Assembly: GCA_037013685.1 (NCBI GenBank)
Contig: CM072919.1
Location: forward strand, 25,212,255 to 25,276,254
DNA length: 64,000 nucleotides
Direction: 5' to 3'
From: Acridotheres tristis
Taxonomy: Eukaryota > Chordata > Aves > Passeriformes > Sturnidae
Part shown: in pieces, positions 14,143 to 27,725 of the stretch
How positions within the stretch are numbered: the stretch's first letter is position 1
Layout of the letters: every line of letters begins with the position of its first letter
Notes under the pieces: model-generated
Databases searched by the model: none
What the model was told of the DNA's origin: nothing
Seen by the model: only the letters and a program-made list of their open reading frames with translations
Program-made: the position numbers and the translations under genes

Positions 14143-15180
14143 CTCCTTCTGTATTTTTTTATGATCTCAGACCACAGACAATGTGGTAGGTGTACACAGC
14201 AAACAAATGGAAAAAGCATATTTGAGTAAGTTTATGTGAAGTATTATCATCAGTGAAGTCACTGAAAACAGAGAAACGACTTCTCAAAGATTCAGTGAAA
14301 CCTGGCATATTCATATATTCACTGTATCACAGATGTAGTGCCAGACTAAACATGAACCTGAATATAAAACATAATTACAGATTTATATTTTATTATTTGC
14401 TTACTGTGTGTGTGAATACATAAATCCCCACAAACTCTAACACACACAGAAATGAGTCCCAGGGAATCCCGACTGTAAGATTACTGCAGCTACTTTGGCA
14501 AAAACAATGAAACAGCTCTTAGTTATAAGAATCTGTGTGATTTTTGCTTCCACTTTTATGTTTTATTCTAAAGTTGTTAAATTTTCTCTTTATTTGTTAT
14601 TTTCTACTCTGGGCATCAGACTGATTTCTGCCTTGGGAACTTCTGAGACGACAAAGTCCATGATCACTGCTGAACACCTGGAAACCCTCTGAGGGTGCTT
14701 GTGGCTGTTGGGTAAGGAAGAGGTTAGGGCAGCCACAAGGCTGTGGACCAAGAAAGCTACAGTGTTTTCTAATAGACATGCTGCTACTCTTGATCCAGGA
14801 TACCTGCAGCCTTGTTTGCAACTGATCCCTTATGAGGCAGGGCCAAGCCCTTGGTGCCTGGGAAAGCCCTATGCAAGAACCAGACCAAGAATACCACCAA
14901 GATTGAGCAGCAGCTTTCTGCAAGAGGATGCAAAGAACGGGTCTTCAGATTAATTTGTTCCATCATAAACAGTCTCAGGTATGCTGGTGGCACGCTACAG
15001 AGTAATTGGAGCAGCTGCTCTTGTCAGAGCAGATGCTTTGATGAAAATGGAGTTTTCCATGGTAGATGTAGCACTTCAGGTCCCAAGCTTCAGTGCTCAT
15101 TCTTGATGCCAGGAGACAAGGCCTTTTTTCCTGTAGGTCTGTGGTCTTGGAGGAGCTGCACCATCAAGCACAGGATTATG

Positions 15181-15283
15181 TACTTAGTGAAAACAACAGT
15201 GTTGTTGGAAATAACCCAACAAGATGAGTACTATCTCTAGTCTTTCTGAGATTAGGGCAATTCTGTGGTAAATTCCACAAAAA
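15181..15283 (+). repeat. Unclassified repeat, copy A
   Basis: About 100 bp, starting TACTTAGTGAAAACAACAGT and ending GGTAAATTCCACA, resembles the reverse complement of 21101-21208, which reads TGCTTAGTGAAAACAACAAT. I estimate 75-80% identity by eye. It lies just upstream of the CR1 endonuclease remnant. I do not recognise the family. Confidence 0.65.
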
Positions 15284-15289
15284 TATGAG

Positions 15290-16595
15290 TGGATGAATCA
15301 GACATGTGCACAGGCCCTTATCCTTATAGAGAATTTTAACCACTGTGGTACCTACTGGAGGGAAAGCACAGTAGGGCATAATCAATCCTGGAAGTTCCTG
15401 AGCTGCATTGACAAGAACTTCCAGACTCAAGTAACAGAGCAGATAATAAGGAGAGATGCTGTGCTGGACGTCATAACAAAAAAGAGGGACTCCCTCTATT
15501 GGGATGTGAAGGTCAAAGGCAACCTCGGCTGCAGTGACCATGAGCTGCTGGAGCTCTAGATTCTGTGAGGAGGGAGAGGGTAAAAAACAAGTCCCAAAAT
15601 TCTGCTCTTGAGATGAGGAGACTTTCTGCTTTGGGAATCTGTTTCAAAGGGTCTCACAGTAAGACTAGAGGGAAGAGTGGCCCAAGAAAGATTAATATTC
15701 AGGAATTGCCTCTTCCAAGCTCAACGCATAGTGCAGGAGACCTGGTGACATAGGAAATGGAAAAAGCTCAAGTACTGAGTGTCTTCTTCAGTCTCAGGCC
15801 CCAGACACTGAGGGGAAAGTCTGGGGGAAGGAAGTGGAAGATGATAACATCATCAGTTCATGGATCCTGACAGTGTGTAATCACAAATGCTGGGGGAGCT
15901 GACTGATGTCATGGCAAAATAATAATCTTTGAACAATCAGGACAACTGGAAAAATTGTCTGCGGACTGGAGAAAAGCAATGGTCACTCCTGTCTCACAGC
16001 TGAGCAAGAAGGAGGTTCCAGGGAACTACAGAGTGGTCAGCTTCCCTTTGATCTGTGGGGCTGTGATGGGCCATTTATTACAGTCACATGAAGGAGATGA
16101 TGATGATCAGGGGTAGCCACGCTTGAAAACCTGATCACCTTCTTTGACAGGATTGGTAGATGAAGGGCAAGGAGTGAATTGACACTGTCTTCCACAAGAT
16201 CCTCATAGATAAGCTGATGAAGTATGGGATGGAGGAGGAGACAGTGAGGTGAACTGAAACTGGGAGAAAGGCTGGGATCAGAGGTTTGTGATCAGTTGAA
16301 GGTCAGCAATTTGTAGCATATTTCAGAGTCCATTCCTGGGTTCAGTCTTGCTCAACAGCCTCATTTATGATCTGGAAGATGGGACTGTGTGTAGGCTCAG
16401 CAGGTGATCCTCCACTTTTGAGGACATATCTGGAGTCATGTGCCGGAATCTGCCGTCCCCAGTACAAGAGAGGGATGCACATGCTGGAGAGTGTCCAGCA
16501 AAGGGCCACTGAGATGATGAAGGGACCAGATCACCTTATATATGAGGAAAGGGTGAGGGAGCTGGGACTCTCCAGCCTGAAGACTCAGAGATGAG
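15290..16595 (+). mobile_element. CR1 LINE fragment with endonuclease remnant
   Basis: A plus-strand CR1 ORF2 remnant. At 15335-15558 it still encodes the end of the apurinic-type endonuclease. FNHCGTYW stands where CR1 has DFNHPDICW, and the domain ends VKVKGNLGCSDHELLEL, with the diagnostic CSDHE motif. Near 16010 it carries the start of the reverse transcriptase (PGNYR), and near 16470-16590 the C-terminal text AGTGTCCAGCAAAGGGCCAC. The middle of the RT is missing and there are stops, so it is a pseudogene. The CR1 3' tail is absent. Confidence 0.82.
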
Positions 16596-16781
16596 GTTTG
16601 TTTTAAGGCTTGTTTTGTTTTGTTCTGAATACCTTCAGTACTTCACCCATATCAATGATGGAAGTGATCATGTGAGGCAGGTGTTGCTTGTGTACAATAT
16701 TATTAATAACTTCCTGTGCTCTACTTTACCACTGAATTTAACCTGTGGACAGAGAAAGAACATGGGCTATGAACTGACTTA

Positions 16782-17162
<381 letters not shown>

Positions 17163-17454
17163 TTATGACTGTACAGTGCTATGTTAGAGTAAATGCATTC
17201 AATAAATCAGGTATTTTAATGACAGATGGGACCAGTGTAGACATCTCATCAGTTCCACTGCATAAACTAGTATTTTCTAGAATTATCTTCTGTTTCAAAT
17301 ACAATAGTTATATTTAAATAGACCATGATTTTTTTTGTTTGTTTTTTTATTGATCAAATCTTATTTTAAAATCATAAAGAAGCTACTGCATTTCTTCCTC
17401 ACATGCTCATAATCAAGACTGGAAACTTGCTTGTAGTCTAGCTTTTGCATGATG

Positions 17455-17745
17455 TCAGCTTCCCATCATTGGGTCTTCCAATAGTTTTGCTTGCTGTTTC
17501 AAAATTACCTCTATGATATTTTTCCTGCTGTATGGGATCCATTTTGAGGTTGCAGCTGGGCAGCCCTTTAACCTTCTCTTCAATAAGCTAAGCATATTGT
17601 CTTGCCATTGCTTTTCAATTCTAGTCAGTCTCATAGGTTTTCTCTGAATTCTTTCCAATGCTGCAGCATATTCCTTGATTTGCAGACCCCCACACCAAGG
17701 ACATTGCTCCAAAGAGATCTGAACTAGTGCTTAACCAATGAGAGG
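17455..17745 (-). mobile_element. Degraded CR1-like remnant (antisense)
   Basis: Read on the minus strand, GGAAAGAATTCAGAGAAAAC followed by a TTGAAGAGAAGGTT block resembles the CR1 C-terminal region. The 85-residue open frame here seems a leftover of this. Divergence is high and the family could be another LINE. Confidence 0.4.
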
Positions 17746-18769
17746 CATCTTCATTTTATGCACCTTTAGTGTAATTACACGGGACCCCTCCACAACAGCT
17801 GTAACACAGACTGCCAGGAAAGTTGTGTAGATTTAGAGAAAGGTAATCTGATGCCAGGCTGGTGTTAATATAGCTGAAAAAGCTTTTTTGGTAGTCACTT
17901 CTTGACCAGTTGAGACTGAGGACATTCAAAAGGACTCAGACAACAGAGGTTGGACATTTTCTATTGGCAATTTTTTCCTGACAGGAGCTTTTTTCCTTTT
18001 CAAGTAGCTTTTTCTAAGAAAACCTATATGCATTCTGCACAAAATTCTGACATTTCACTGGAAAACAAAAATAAAAAGAGTGTCCTTCTATTAATAGCTG
18101 TTAACAACTCTTAATATGTCTGATGAAGTTTTCATTTAGAGACTCAGTTCAATTCTTGGAAGTGAAGGTAAGCCTGTGAGGCTGGCATATTATATCTGGT
18201 TAGACCCTCTAGAAATATTCACAGATCAAATGATTTTCAATAATTTTAAGGACATGAATTACCGTAAAAAATAAAATAAAATGTTCTTTAAGAAAGAAAG
18301 AAAAAACCCTAGTTCATATATATAACAGGAAAATATTCTAGGCATTTCCTGAACCATTTTGAAGGGAACATTATATTTCCTGAAGTGATTCTCAGCATGC
18401 TTTGTTTTGCCTCTATCTACTGTTAGTGGCTTTTTGTCATGTAACTTAAGTAAAATGTGTGTTTATTTATGCTAAGAAAACTACAGGTGGAATTATAAAA
18501 TGTAGGCTACTGAAAAAGCATAAGAGGGATGGAGTACAATAAGATGATTACAAAATGATTTGCAGAGATCAAGGGCTAATTTTTCTCTAATAATATTAAG
18601 GACTTTCCCTGAATTGCTGTTCTACCAAATCTAGACACCTGTTAATAAGATAATATGGAGAAGTATTCTTAGTAATGTGTCAAATTTGGTCTGGATGACA
18701 TTGAAGATTTATAGAAATTGAGAAAGTTCACAATCAGAGATAAAAAGCCATTTCTGTGGTGTTCAATAA

Positions 18770-19200
18770 ATCCCTCTGTAAACTGGGGAACTCATTAGGA
18801 GGAAATACTAGAAAAGCTGATGACAAGACAACTGTCTTTGGTATAGCAAGACTACTAGGAAAAGTTATGATCCTGGAATACATACAGCAAAACATTTTCA
18901 GGAGGAAACAGGGGCAATTCAGTGCCATTGTGCACGCCACTCAGGAAACTCCATCCAAAATATTATCTGTACCTGTGCTCAGGCTTGTTCAGAAGGAACA
19001 AACCGGAATGAATGGAGGAAAAAGCCAAAAGTAGTATATGGGGAATAAAGATGTCATCTTATGAGACAAGATTCACTGAGTTTGACTCATCTTCCCTAGA
19101 AATTAGGGGGGCAAAGACACCATGACTGAATACCCCCATGACATACAGCACACTAGAAATTAAAAGGTTTAGATGGAGTTCAGAAGATTCCTGGTTATCA
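18770..19200 (+). mobile_element. Degraded LINE (CR1-like) remnant
   Basis: The stretch from CTGGAATACATACAGC near 18872 to ATCTTATGAGACAAGATTCA near 19056 and the CTAGAAATTAGGGGGGCAAA block resembles an old CR1 C-terminal end. The 92-residue open frame shows no other identity. Confidence 0.35.
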
Positions 19201-21100
19201 GATAAGTGAAGTCTTTACAGCCTTCTTGTAAGACTAAAAGGGAGAACTTTTTGTACTAAAATGATGCACTGCTGCTCTCTAATCATAATAATTGCAGTTG
19301 CCTTATGTATCTCAAACTGTTCCTGAAACAGGTTCTGTCCTGCTGGAAGTCTGTTCATTCCCAGTGTTTTCTACTGGAAAAATAATTCTCAAAATATAAA
19401 TAATTATGCTTAGTCTAAACAGCTGAACAATTTTTGCCTTTTTGGGCTGTTAGAAAACATGTCTAAAATTACTCTTGCAACCTTAGATTTTATTTTAATT
19501 TTTTTTTAACATGTATTTTTAAAAAAAATTTAAGTCTTTATAGTCACAAGAGTTGCCTGGCATACAGAAGTTCTTTGCAAGTGTTCCAACTGTGTTTCAC
19601 TGTAGTTAATCAGATGGCAGATTTTCTGTTCTCTGATTCTTTAGAAATACATTCAGTATGAAAACAATCCTCTAATTTGAGGCTAGTAAAATAAAAGAAC
19701 TTTTCTCCCATTCAGACTTCAATGAAACTTTTGAGTTTAAAACTTTAACTTAACCCCCCAAATTCACGTGAACCTTGGTTTATCATATACAATGGAGTTC
19801 CATATTGAACTGCAACTCTTTTATCATTCTGGCACATTTCTTTGTGAGACAAAAAAAAAAAAACAAACAAACCACAAACTTGATTTCTATATCCTGTTTT
19901 CCTTTGGGAAATTCTGTCTGAGTTTCAGCAATTAGATGATTTTTTAATTTAAATTTTACTGTTCTCCATAAATAATTTTGGTTTGGAAAAAGCTACTGTT
20001 TCTTTTGTTTGGTGGGCAAATCATTCCAGTTAATGTCTGGAACTAGAAATAATATTTAAAATCAGTTAATAATACTTTGCTGATATTTCTTCAAAGTATA
20101 ACCACTTCTGGCTTTCAGGAAAGTTCTCTAGACTACAGCTGTCTGAACCCTAATGTTATGAACTTTCACGGATCTATGATAACCAATTTCTGAGCAGTAA
20201 TGGTATCCTCAGAATTTCAAGAAATGGATAAATGGGAATTTCCACATCCTCAGCTTTCTATGATGTTTCCAATCATATTTAAATTAGTTACGACATTATA
20301 TTCATTTCAGGATAAAAACGTAGCTGCTTATACCAAGATTTCTGCAGGTCAATAAATCTGAGCCGAAATGCAGAGTAGATTTGAATTAAACTTTCAGCTA
20401 TCTTGATATTAAAAATTTCTGGATGCTTCCCTGCTGCTAAATATTAGGAATTTGGAAATGAATGCAGGGGGTCTGCAGAAAAATTTCTGTGTGTCTCAAG
20501 ACATTGACTGACTACACTAACACTGCATTTATAACTATGTTGATATGAAATTGAGAACTGACTGTGCTTTGCCTTAATGTAACACTGGGACAATTGGGAG
20601 AATGTTGGCATGTGAGGCCAGCAAGAATCTCTGACTTTGAGAAAAAGGCAGCTAATAAAGCTCTCTTTAACTACTAATCAAAATCTGTTTCGTTCTAAAT
20701 CTCCTCAGAAATCAAAGAATGAGAAGCTCTATTGCAGCCTGTGCAAGCACAGTATACGATAGTCTGCAAAGAAGGGGCTGGCAGTGCCTGATAGATCCAC
20801 AGGGAGCCTTGGGTTTCAGACATTTCATCTGCAAGGATAATGGCAGGCTCTGAGGTGAGATGCTAAATGTGGAGATAATACATTCCTTACAACATCAAGG
20901 ACATCATTACAAAAAGAGCTTTTTGCTCAAGTTGAGATTGTCAGAAAGGAGGCAAGACAAAATGAAACCTTGTTGACATAAAACTGGACTACAGTGCTGG
21001 AACTGCAGTCTCCAGCACACATCCAGAAGGTGAGAGCTTCATGCCAAGCACTATAATGGACAGTCCAATAAATCAACAAGGAAAAAGATTTCTATGTTTC

Positions 21101-21208
21101 TGTAGAATTTACCAAAAAATTTCCCTAGTCTTGGAAAAAACTAAGGATAGCACTCATCTTGCTGGGCTGTCTTCAACAACATTGTTGTTTTCACTAAGCA
21201 AGTACTCT
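21101..21208 (-). repeat. Unclassified repeat, copy B (inverted)
   Basis: This is the partner of copy A, in the opposite orientation 5.8 kb away. On the plus strand it starts TGTAGAATTTACC and ends GCAAGTACTCT. The six-frame translations of both copies share the string DSTHL and TTLLFSL, which reflects the shared DNA and not necessarily a coding past. Confidence 0.65.
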
Positions 21209-24200
21209 AAAAGTACACAACCTTAAAGATTGTGTGTTTTGCATTTTATTAACTGGAAAGAGAGTAGCATTAATTAACTGAAATATAGCACAACCTGAAA
21301 CTGCAGAGGACCTTTTTTGGTAGAGGGCAATGCATTATTATCAGGAAAGACTATCACTTGGTGTTGTCTTCCAAACACAGAAGAAAGTAAAAATAATTTT
21401 TACATATCTGAGTACTTTTTTCAGTTTCCTAGAAGGCACTAAATGACACGTTAATCCACTTTTTATTTAATATCCTTTGTAGAGAAATCTTTTAAGTTCA
21501 GGAGAATTATTTTTAAGTATCTGAAAAATTGGATATCTGATAATTTCATGGAGGATTTATTTTTAAATTTACTTAGTTCACTTTTCAAAGCATTTCTAGG
21601 ATAAGCTTTGATTTCAACAAATCTTTTTTCCTTCTCCATTTGGAAGATGGAGGAAACTTGTCTAGCAGTATATCTGTGGACTAAAATGGCTGTGAATGCT
21701 GACTAATGTATTATCACTGTGATGTTTACAACTTAGCTAACCAATAGCTCAAGATCATAAATATTTGACTACAAAATCAAAAGTCTTCCAACTTAAGAGT
21801 GGCCTCTGCAATTTATTCAGTGCTATTAAAAATTCTTGTTAGACAGACAGGAGTTTTTTTCCCTCATATTTTCAAAAGAAATATTAAGTTTGTATCCAAT
21901 AACAGGTATGTGTGAAACATCTCGTACTAGCTGGCATATTACTATTTAATAAGCTCTTCAATTCACATACTGAATTCCTAATATTTCTGCTATAAATGCA
22001 AAAATACTGGTAGCCTCTCATGACTTCATTAATAGAATACAGAAAAATAAGTCATTATTTTTCTCAATATAATCAATAATTATCAATATAATGACTCATG
22101 CAAAAAGAAGTAAGTACCAAAGACCTGAGGCTTATCACTACACTTATTTCTAAAACAGTAATTTGTATTTTGAGTATTTCTGTAAGTATGGATTTTTGCT
22201 GAATGTTTCACAGTGTCAGGTATTGTGGATACTGCTGGTGAAATTAGACTGCAATATTGTGCGAAAGATTTACGTAGTCAGCTTAAAACTTCATTACTGC
22301 GTTATTGCCTTTGTGGTCAGCAGCAGTGCCAGTGAGACTATCTGACAACTGTGATTCCAGGAAGGTATGTACATATCAGAACACTTTTCCCAGTGTGCAT
22401 CCAATAGCACTTGTAGGCCTTCCTTCTAACATACAAAAACCCCCATCATTTTCCCCTTGACACAGCTGTAATGCATAAATATGTAAATTAAAATAATAAA
22501 CTAGAAGAAATGAATGAATTTGGAAATGGAAGGAAGAAAAAGCTGCATAATGTCTGTGTTGTGTGAAAAGGGACTAAAAAATATCTACCATGCTTTGCGG
22601 AAGCCCTGTTTTGTTTTCCCAGTTCTTGGAAAAACATGAATAATTTATGCTGTGAGTATATTTATAAATAATGTATAACTGTCTTATAAATTATTACTAA
22701 TTCTTTTAGTGAAGACCTAAGCATGAGTTACCCACATTTTTATAGACCAACAAGTGAATAAAATGCCTCATTTACTACAAAATGCATTTACTACTTTTGT
22801 TTCTAAGCATGGTTTTAAGAGTAACTGGGACATATCACTATGTTGTATATTACCTGTAAGTTCAGCCCTGAGTTCAATTAAATAAAACAGAGGTTCTAGT
22901 TGACTAAAGTGACAGAAATGTGTCTAATTTCAGTATCATAACACTGGGTGGTGGTAGGCACATCTGAGTTGATTTCCTGCTGGCCACCTTTGCTTCTTCA
23001 TCAGGTCAGTCATTTTGGTGTGAGTTGTCCTGTGTTCATTCCCTTTTCAGGAAATTTAGACTGGAGAGTTTGGTAATTATTTGGAGTTGTTTGGGATGCT
23101 GTGGCGTGTGTCTGTCCTGCTGGAGGAGTTACAGCAGCTAGCACAGGAGTGGCGTACAGCTGTACACGTGTGTCACACCTCACACACAGCGTGCAGCTGG
23201 AGGGCAAGGTCTCCAGAGCTGAATGCAACGGAGGAACATCAGGTTTCACATAACTCAGAGTCACTATGGACATACTGAGGGAGCCCAAACTGTCCCAGAG
23301 GAGGGGCAGAATAAGCCTGCACAGCCTTCACACGGTGCATGAGCAGCCAACCTGACAGCTCAACACCCTTTCCTAACGAGGCACACACTGCTCATCTCCG
23401 CAGTGTAGGAACAGGAGTCTCAGCCTTCCTAGAAAACCTGAGCCTACCCTAGGCATGTACAGGGATGTGTGAGGCTCGCTGAGCTGGAAGAGCTAGTCAG
23501 ATCTTCAGGAAAGCAGGTGTATTTGCATGATCAAGGAGCCTCTACAGTTTTGCAGAGGCCTACCCTCCAGGTCCACAGATTGCTAAATCTTCCTGGACTC
23601 AGATGTACTGCAGATGGTGGGGTACCTAAATCAGCGGGTTTCTCCACTGGTCATCACATCCCAGGTTTGCATGTGCCTATCTCAGATAATGAGGCAATAG
23701 ACTCTTAGCAGTACAAAATTCCTATGACTGGCTTTAGATTTGTTTCACACCACTATTTTGTGTACATCGTGCAAAAGGTCTGCTGCTTGTGGGCATGAGC
23801 AATCTTTCTAACTGCAAAATTCTCCAAGGATAATGGCTTCTGTTAGTGGCAAACTCAGTGCTCTCTTACTGACTGACAAACAAACAAATCCAAAAATACA
23901 AATCAACAGATCTATCCATGTTATAACTCCTCCAAGTGTTTGCCAGTGCACAGTGCATGGAAAGGCATGTAAGATAGACCATTCTGCACAAATGCTCTAT
24001 CGTGTAAAAAACTTTAATTGCATTAAACAGATTACATGTTCCCAGATACAGGCTATTAATACAACCGATGGGGTTATTCTCCAGGGCCTTTTAATGCAAG
24101 GATTGTTTATTTGAGGTATACAGTAGAAAATCTCATTTAATTATGAGCAGGCAATTAATAAAGCTGTTGTGAAGTTCAATAATAATACTGATGTGGTTAC

Positions 24201-25500
24201 AAGAACTTTGACAGCTTTAAACTACATTTTGATCAAATCTGATCTTACTTTTAACATAATTATATATGATGAACTATGATTTTTGAGGAGAAAATAATTA
24301 ATAAGACTTATTCAATTGTATATGAAAAACTGCAAAACACCATTTCTTTACAATTATTTTGAGAGGCTTAAGGTGTCCTGAAATTCATATTGGAACTTAG
24401 TGGTTCTTAAACTTAAAGGAAAAGAAAGAAAGTCCTTAGCTCAAGAAGTCTGTCTTAGAAGACCAGTTTTTAGGCTATTCCTGTTCTTCATGGGACAAGC
24501 AGAGTATGCAACAGTGTGATGTATTAACAACAGCTGAAAGAAACACTACATAAAACTGTGGCTTCCAGAAACATTTCAATCCAAATGTTTATATAGTACT
24601 TGGATATCCTAGTGCAAGCTACCTACACAGAACAGATAAACAATTAAACATGACCTGGAATTTTAATAAGCAGAAGTCCTGGAATAAGCCTAAAAGATTG
24701 AGGAAAATAATTTTTAATTTCTCAACTGATATTTGCCTTGTAGTAATACAGAGTCAACAAATATCGCTCTTTAGCTGTTAATATAGCATGTCTAACTGCA
24801 GGGTAAGTGATGCTTGAATAGATTTAGAATGATATTGGGTTTACAACAGTCGTTAAAAGGTTTGACCACACAAATGTGTCTGCTTCACCTCCGGGCATCT
24901 ATGTGGTACTCCCTATGGTCCCAACTAGCTCAGAAAGGCTAAGTGATAGCAGAATATCCTAAAATAATCTAGATCCTTCACATTAGGTTATATTGAAATA
25001 ACATTAAAACTTGGGTCTTTTATTTAGGTAGTTGTTTCCAGCCTTTTTGGAAACACTTTCTGATGTGCATTACACCTTTTTGGCTAAAATATTAAGAGCA
25101 AAAGGTGAAGAGATAAGATCACCCGCACATACAATGTATCTGCATATCACAGCTGCAATATGTTTACCATGAGAACAAATACATTATTAACTATTAGTCA
25201 TAACTGATCATAACTGGGAAAAAAGGAAATGGATCTTGCCCTCACAAGATGATGGAAAAGAATGCTGAGTTTTATTACCCAGAACCACAGGAACATCTCC
25301 CAGATGTCACATCTAGTTCAAACCTAATTTCACATAGCTGCACTTTTTACAGTCAACTTTCCTTTTTCCTCATCCCTTGTCTCGAGCATTTTCACTAGAG
25401 CAGAACCTCTTATTCCAGGCATGGCAAAGATAAGATGGGTATTTATTTTAATCCTTTAAGAACTATTCAGTAACAAAAGGAGAGAAACTTGTAGATTAAA

Positions 25501-25590
25501 AAGCAAAGCAAAGCAAAACCAAACCAAACCAAACCAAACCAAACCAAACCAAACCAAACCAAACCAAACCAAACCAAACCAAACCGAACA
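25501..25590 (+). repeat. CCAAA pentanucleotide microsatellite
   Basis: Begins with three AAAGC-like units, then about fourteen AACCA/CCAAA units to 25585, ending in imperfect CCGAACAAA. Confidence 0.97.
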
Positions 25591-27630
25591 AATAAAAGGT
25601 CAAGCACATTCTACTCTTTTCTGAACACCTTTAATAGTTTTTTATATTCAGAAATTAAGGGGAATTTCCATTTGTTTGGAGACCCATTACCAGTCCTATG
25701 TCTAGAGAAATCCAACTGATCTAGTAAGTCAATGCAAAAAAGTCTAAGAATATCTGCTGTGTTCCTGAAATTCACAGAATGATAGGATTAGGTGTGATTG
25801 AATGACACACAACCAGTACTAAAATAGGAAAGCTCAGAACAAGTTGACTTATTTTCAATTTATATTTTGACTTTTCTATTCAGGTTTGTTGAATATAATT
25901 TATATAATTTCCTTTTTATTTTCCTTTATTTTTATTAAAAATCACGAATGTGAATTTTATTTTGTTCATCTTGGGTTTCTTCCTTTGTAGTTTTCATTCA
26001 TTCTCCTTGTTCCCTTTGTTATGCTCACTTCCATTCTACATTCTTATCTTTATAATTTCCCTTTTTGGTAGGCCAATCACATTTTCACTTCCTCTCTGTC
26101 TCCCTCTGCTTAATCCATAATCTTATTTTATGTCCTCTATTTTTAATTCTCCTCTTTGCTAGGAGTATGTTTGTACCTCATTTGTCCCAGCCTCTTCTCC
26201 TTTCTGTTCTGATCTACCTTGACACTTTCATTTTCAATTTTATTTGTTCAGTGTTCCTTCCTTACCTCTCTACATCTACCTACTGATATATCTGCCATTC
26301 TGCCATCCTTGGCAAACAAATCTGTGGACCCAAGTTCTGGAACCATATCTTCATTTAATACTGGACTGATACTAAAAACTTCTCAAAAGGAAATCCAGCA
26401 TGGTAACAAAAAAAGTTTTGTGGTATCTTCTTTTGGTTTTCGTAGTTGTCTTTGCAGAAGGATCAAGTTCAGAGTCCTCAGAAGGAACATGATATGGGAA
26501 GAGCCTGTGTAAAACTCAATCCTGGGATTTGTGAGCCTCACAAGCATCCAAGTAACCACTCGGTTACCTTCTGTAGAATGGCAATACACAGTTCAAAGCT
26601 GACACTTGGAGTTCAAACACACACACACAAGAACCTTTGTGGATTTCAGTCAGCACTTACCCTATCTGTCCTTGCAGTCAATTACTTATTAGGGCAGTAC
26701 CAGAGGACCTAACTGGTTTCACTCTTCTTGGAGCTCATCACCCATAGGCAATGGCCTAAGACACACAAGAGCAACTACAGTTTCAGAAATTCTCACATTC
26801 TGTCTGATCTTCCCATGTGTCTTCCCTGGCTCCCTTTGGGTGTGAGCACTATTGCATATTGTATGCACCACTTTAGAAAGTTATTGCATTGTAACATAAC
26901 CAAATTCTACGCTACCTCATATTACACATTAAGGTGTTTTTCCTTGTCATATTTTGCTTATTTTTCAACATATCTGACTCTATGTAATCTCAGAAAATTA
27001 TTCCTTGTTCTCACCTGTTTTAGAAAACTACAACAGGTGAAATACAGAAATGCAGAAATTTGGCAGAAACAGATTCATCCTAAAATAATATTTGTTAGTT
27101 TTGCAGCTTTATAAATTCAATAAATCTAAAATGTCCAAAAATTAGGGAGCTGAAACGACCTCTTTTTCTTCTACATGAATCATATGAAAACATGTGTTTT
27201 AAACAAACTCATCTGTTTAAAGTCAAGTTCACAAAAGGACTTTATAGATCCACTTGCATGGATCTATTGTGTACTTCAAGAATGATTTTTATCATTGTGC
27301 TTTGTCAGCCCTTTCTGAGGTATGTTTGTCTCCAGTGCCTGATCAACAAACATCATGATGGTTTTAATAAAAAATCCTCAAATTTCCAAACTCTAGCAAA
27401 ATCTGAAATGAGTCAAAACTTCAAATGATTCTGAGTTTTACTGAAATTTCACAGGAGCCAAATTTTCAGTCTTCCAGTAGACTTCCTCTCCTATAAAATA
27501 GTCTGTACCTAGATCTTCCCAGCTGTGTTTTTATGAAAATACATCTAGGACTGCACAGAACATGAAGGAAAAATCTGAATCAAATGAGAACTCCAATGCA
27601 TTTGATGATGATGTAATGGTCAGAGAAGGT

Positions 27631-27725
27631 GCCAGTGATGACAATTGAACGTCCCTTTGCCTTCCCAGCCCCCTTCATATATTCTCAGGCATAGGATGAC
27701 AAAGGGAAGTCCACGGGTCACATAA
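27631..27725 (-). ncRNA. MIR204: microRNA gene miR-204 (precursor hairpin) in TRPM3 intron
   Basis: On the minus strand the sequence matches the vertebrate miR-204 precursor: a 5' arm, a loop GAGAATATATGAAGGGG, and a 3' arm that folds back on the 5' arm. The mature 5p product is at 27708-27687, begins TTCCCTTTGTCATCCTATGC and has seed TCCCTTT. The 3p product is at 27669-27649 and begins GCTGGGAAGGCAAAGGG. Similarity to the human precursor, as I remember it, continues past the hairpin base. The gene lies in the intron between TRPM3 window exons 5 and 6, in the host's sense orientation, as in mammals, so it is presumably co-transcribed with TRPM3. miR-204 is known for roles in lens, retina and retinal pigment epithelium. 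The hairpin ends given are approximate; the mature positions are exact matches. Confidence 0.97.

Noticed and set aside
14597..15240. Overlapping open frames in both strands before the CR1 endonuclease remnant
   Set aside because: No consistent identity; probably repeat-derived sequence.
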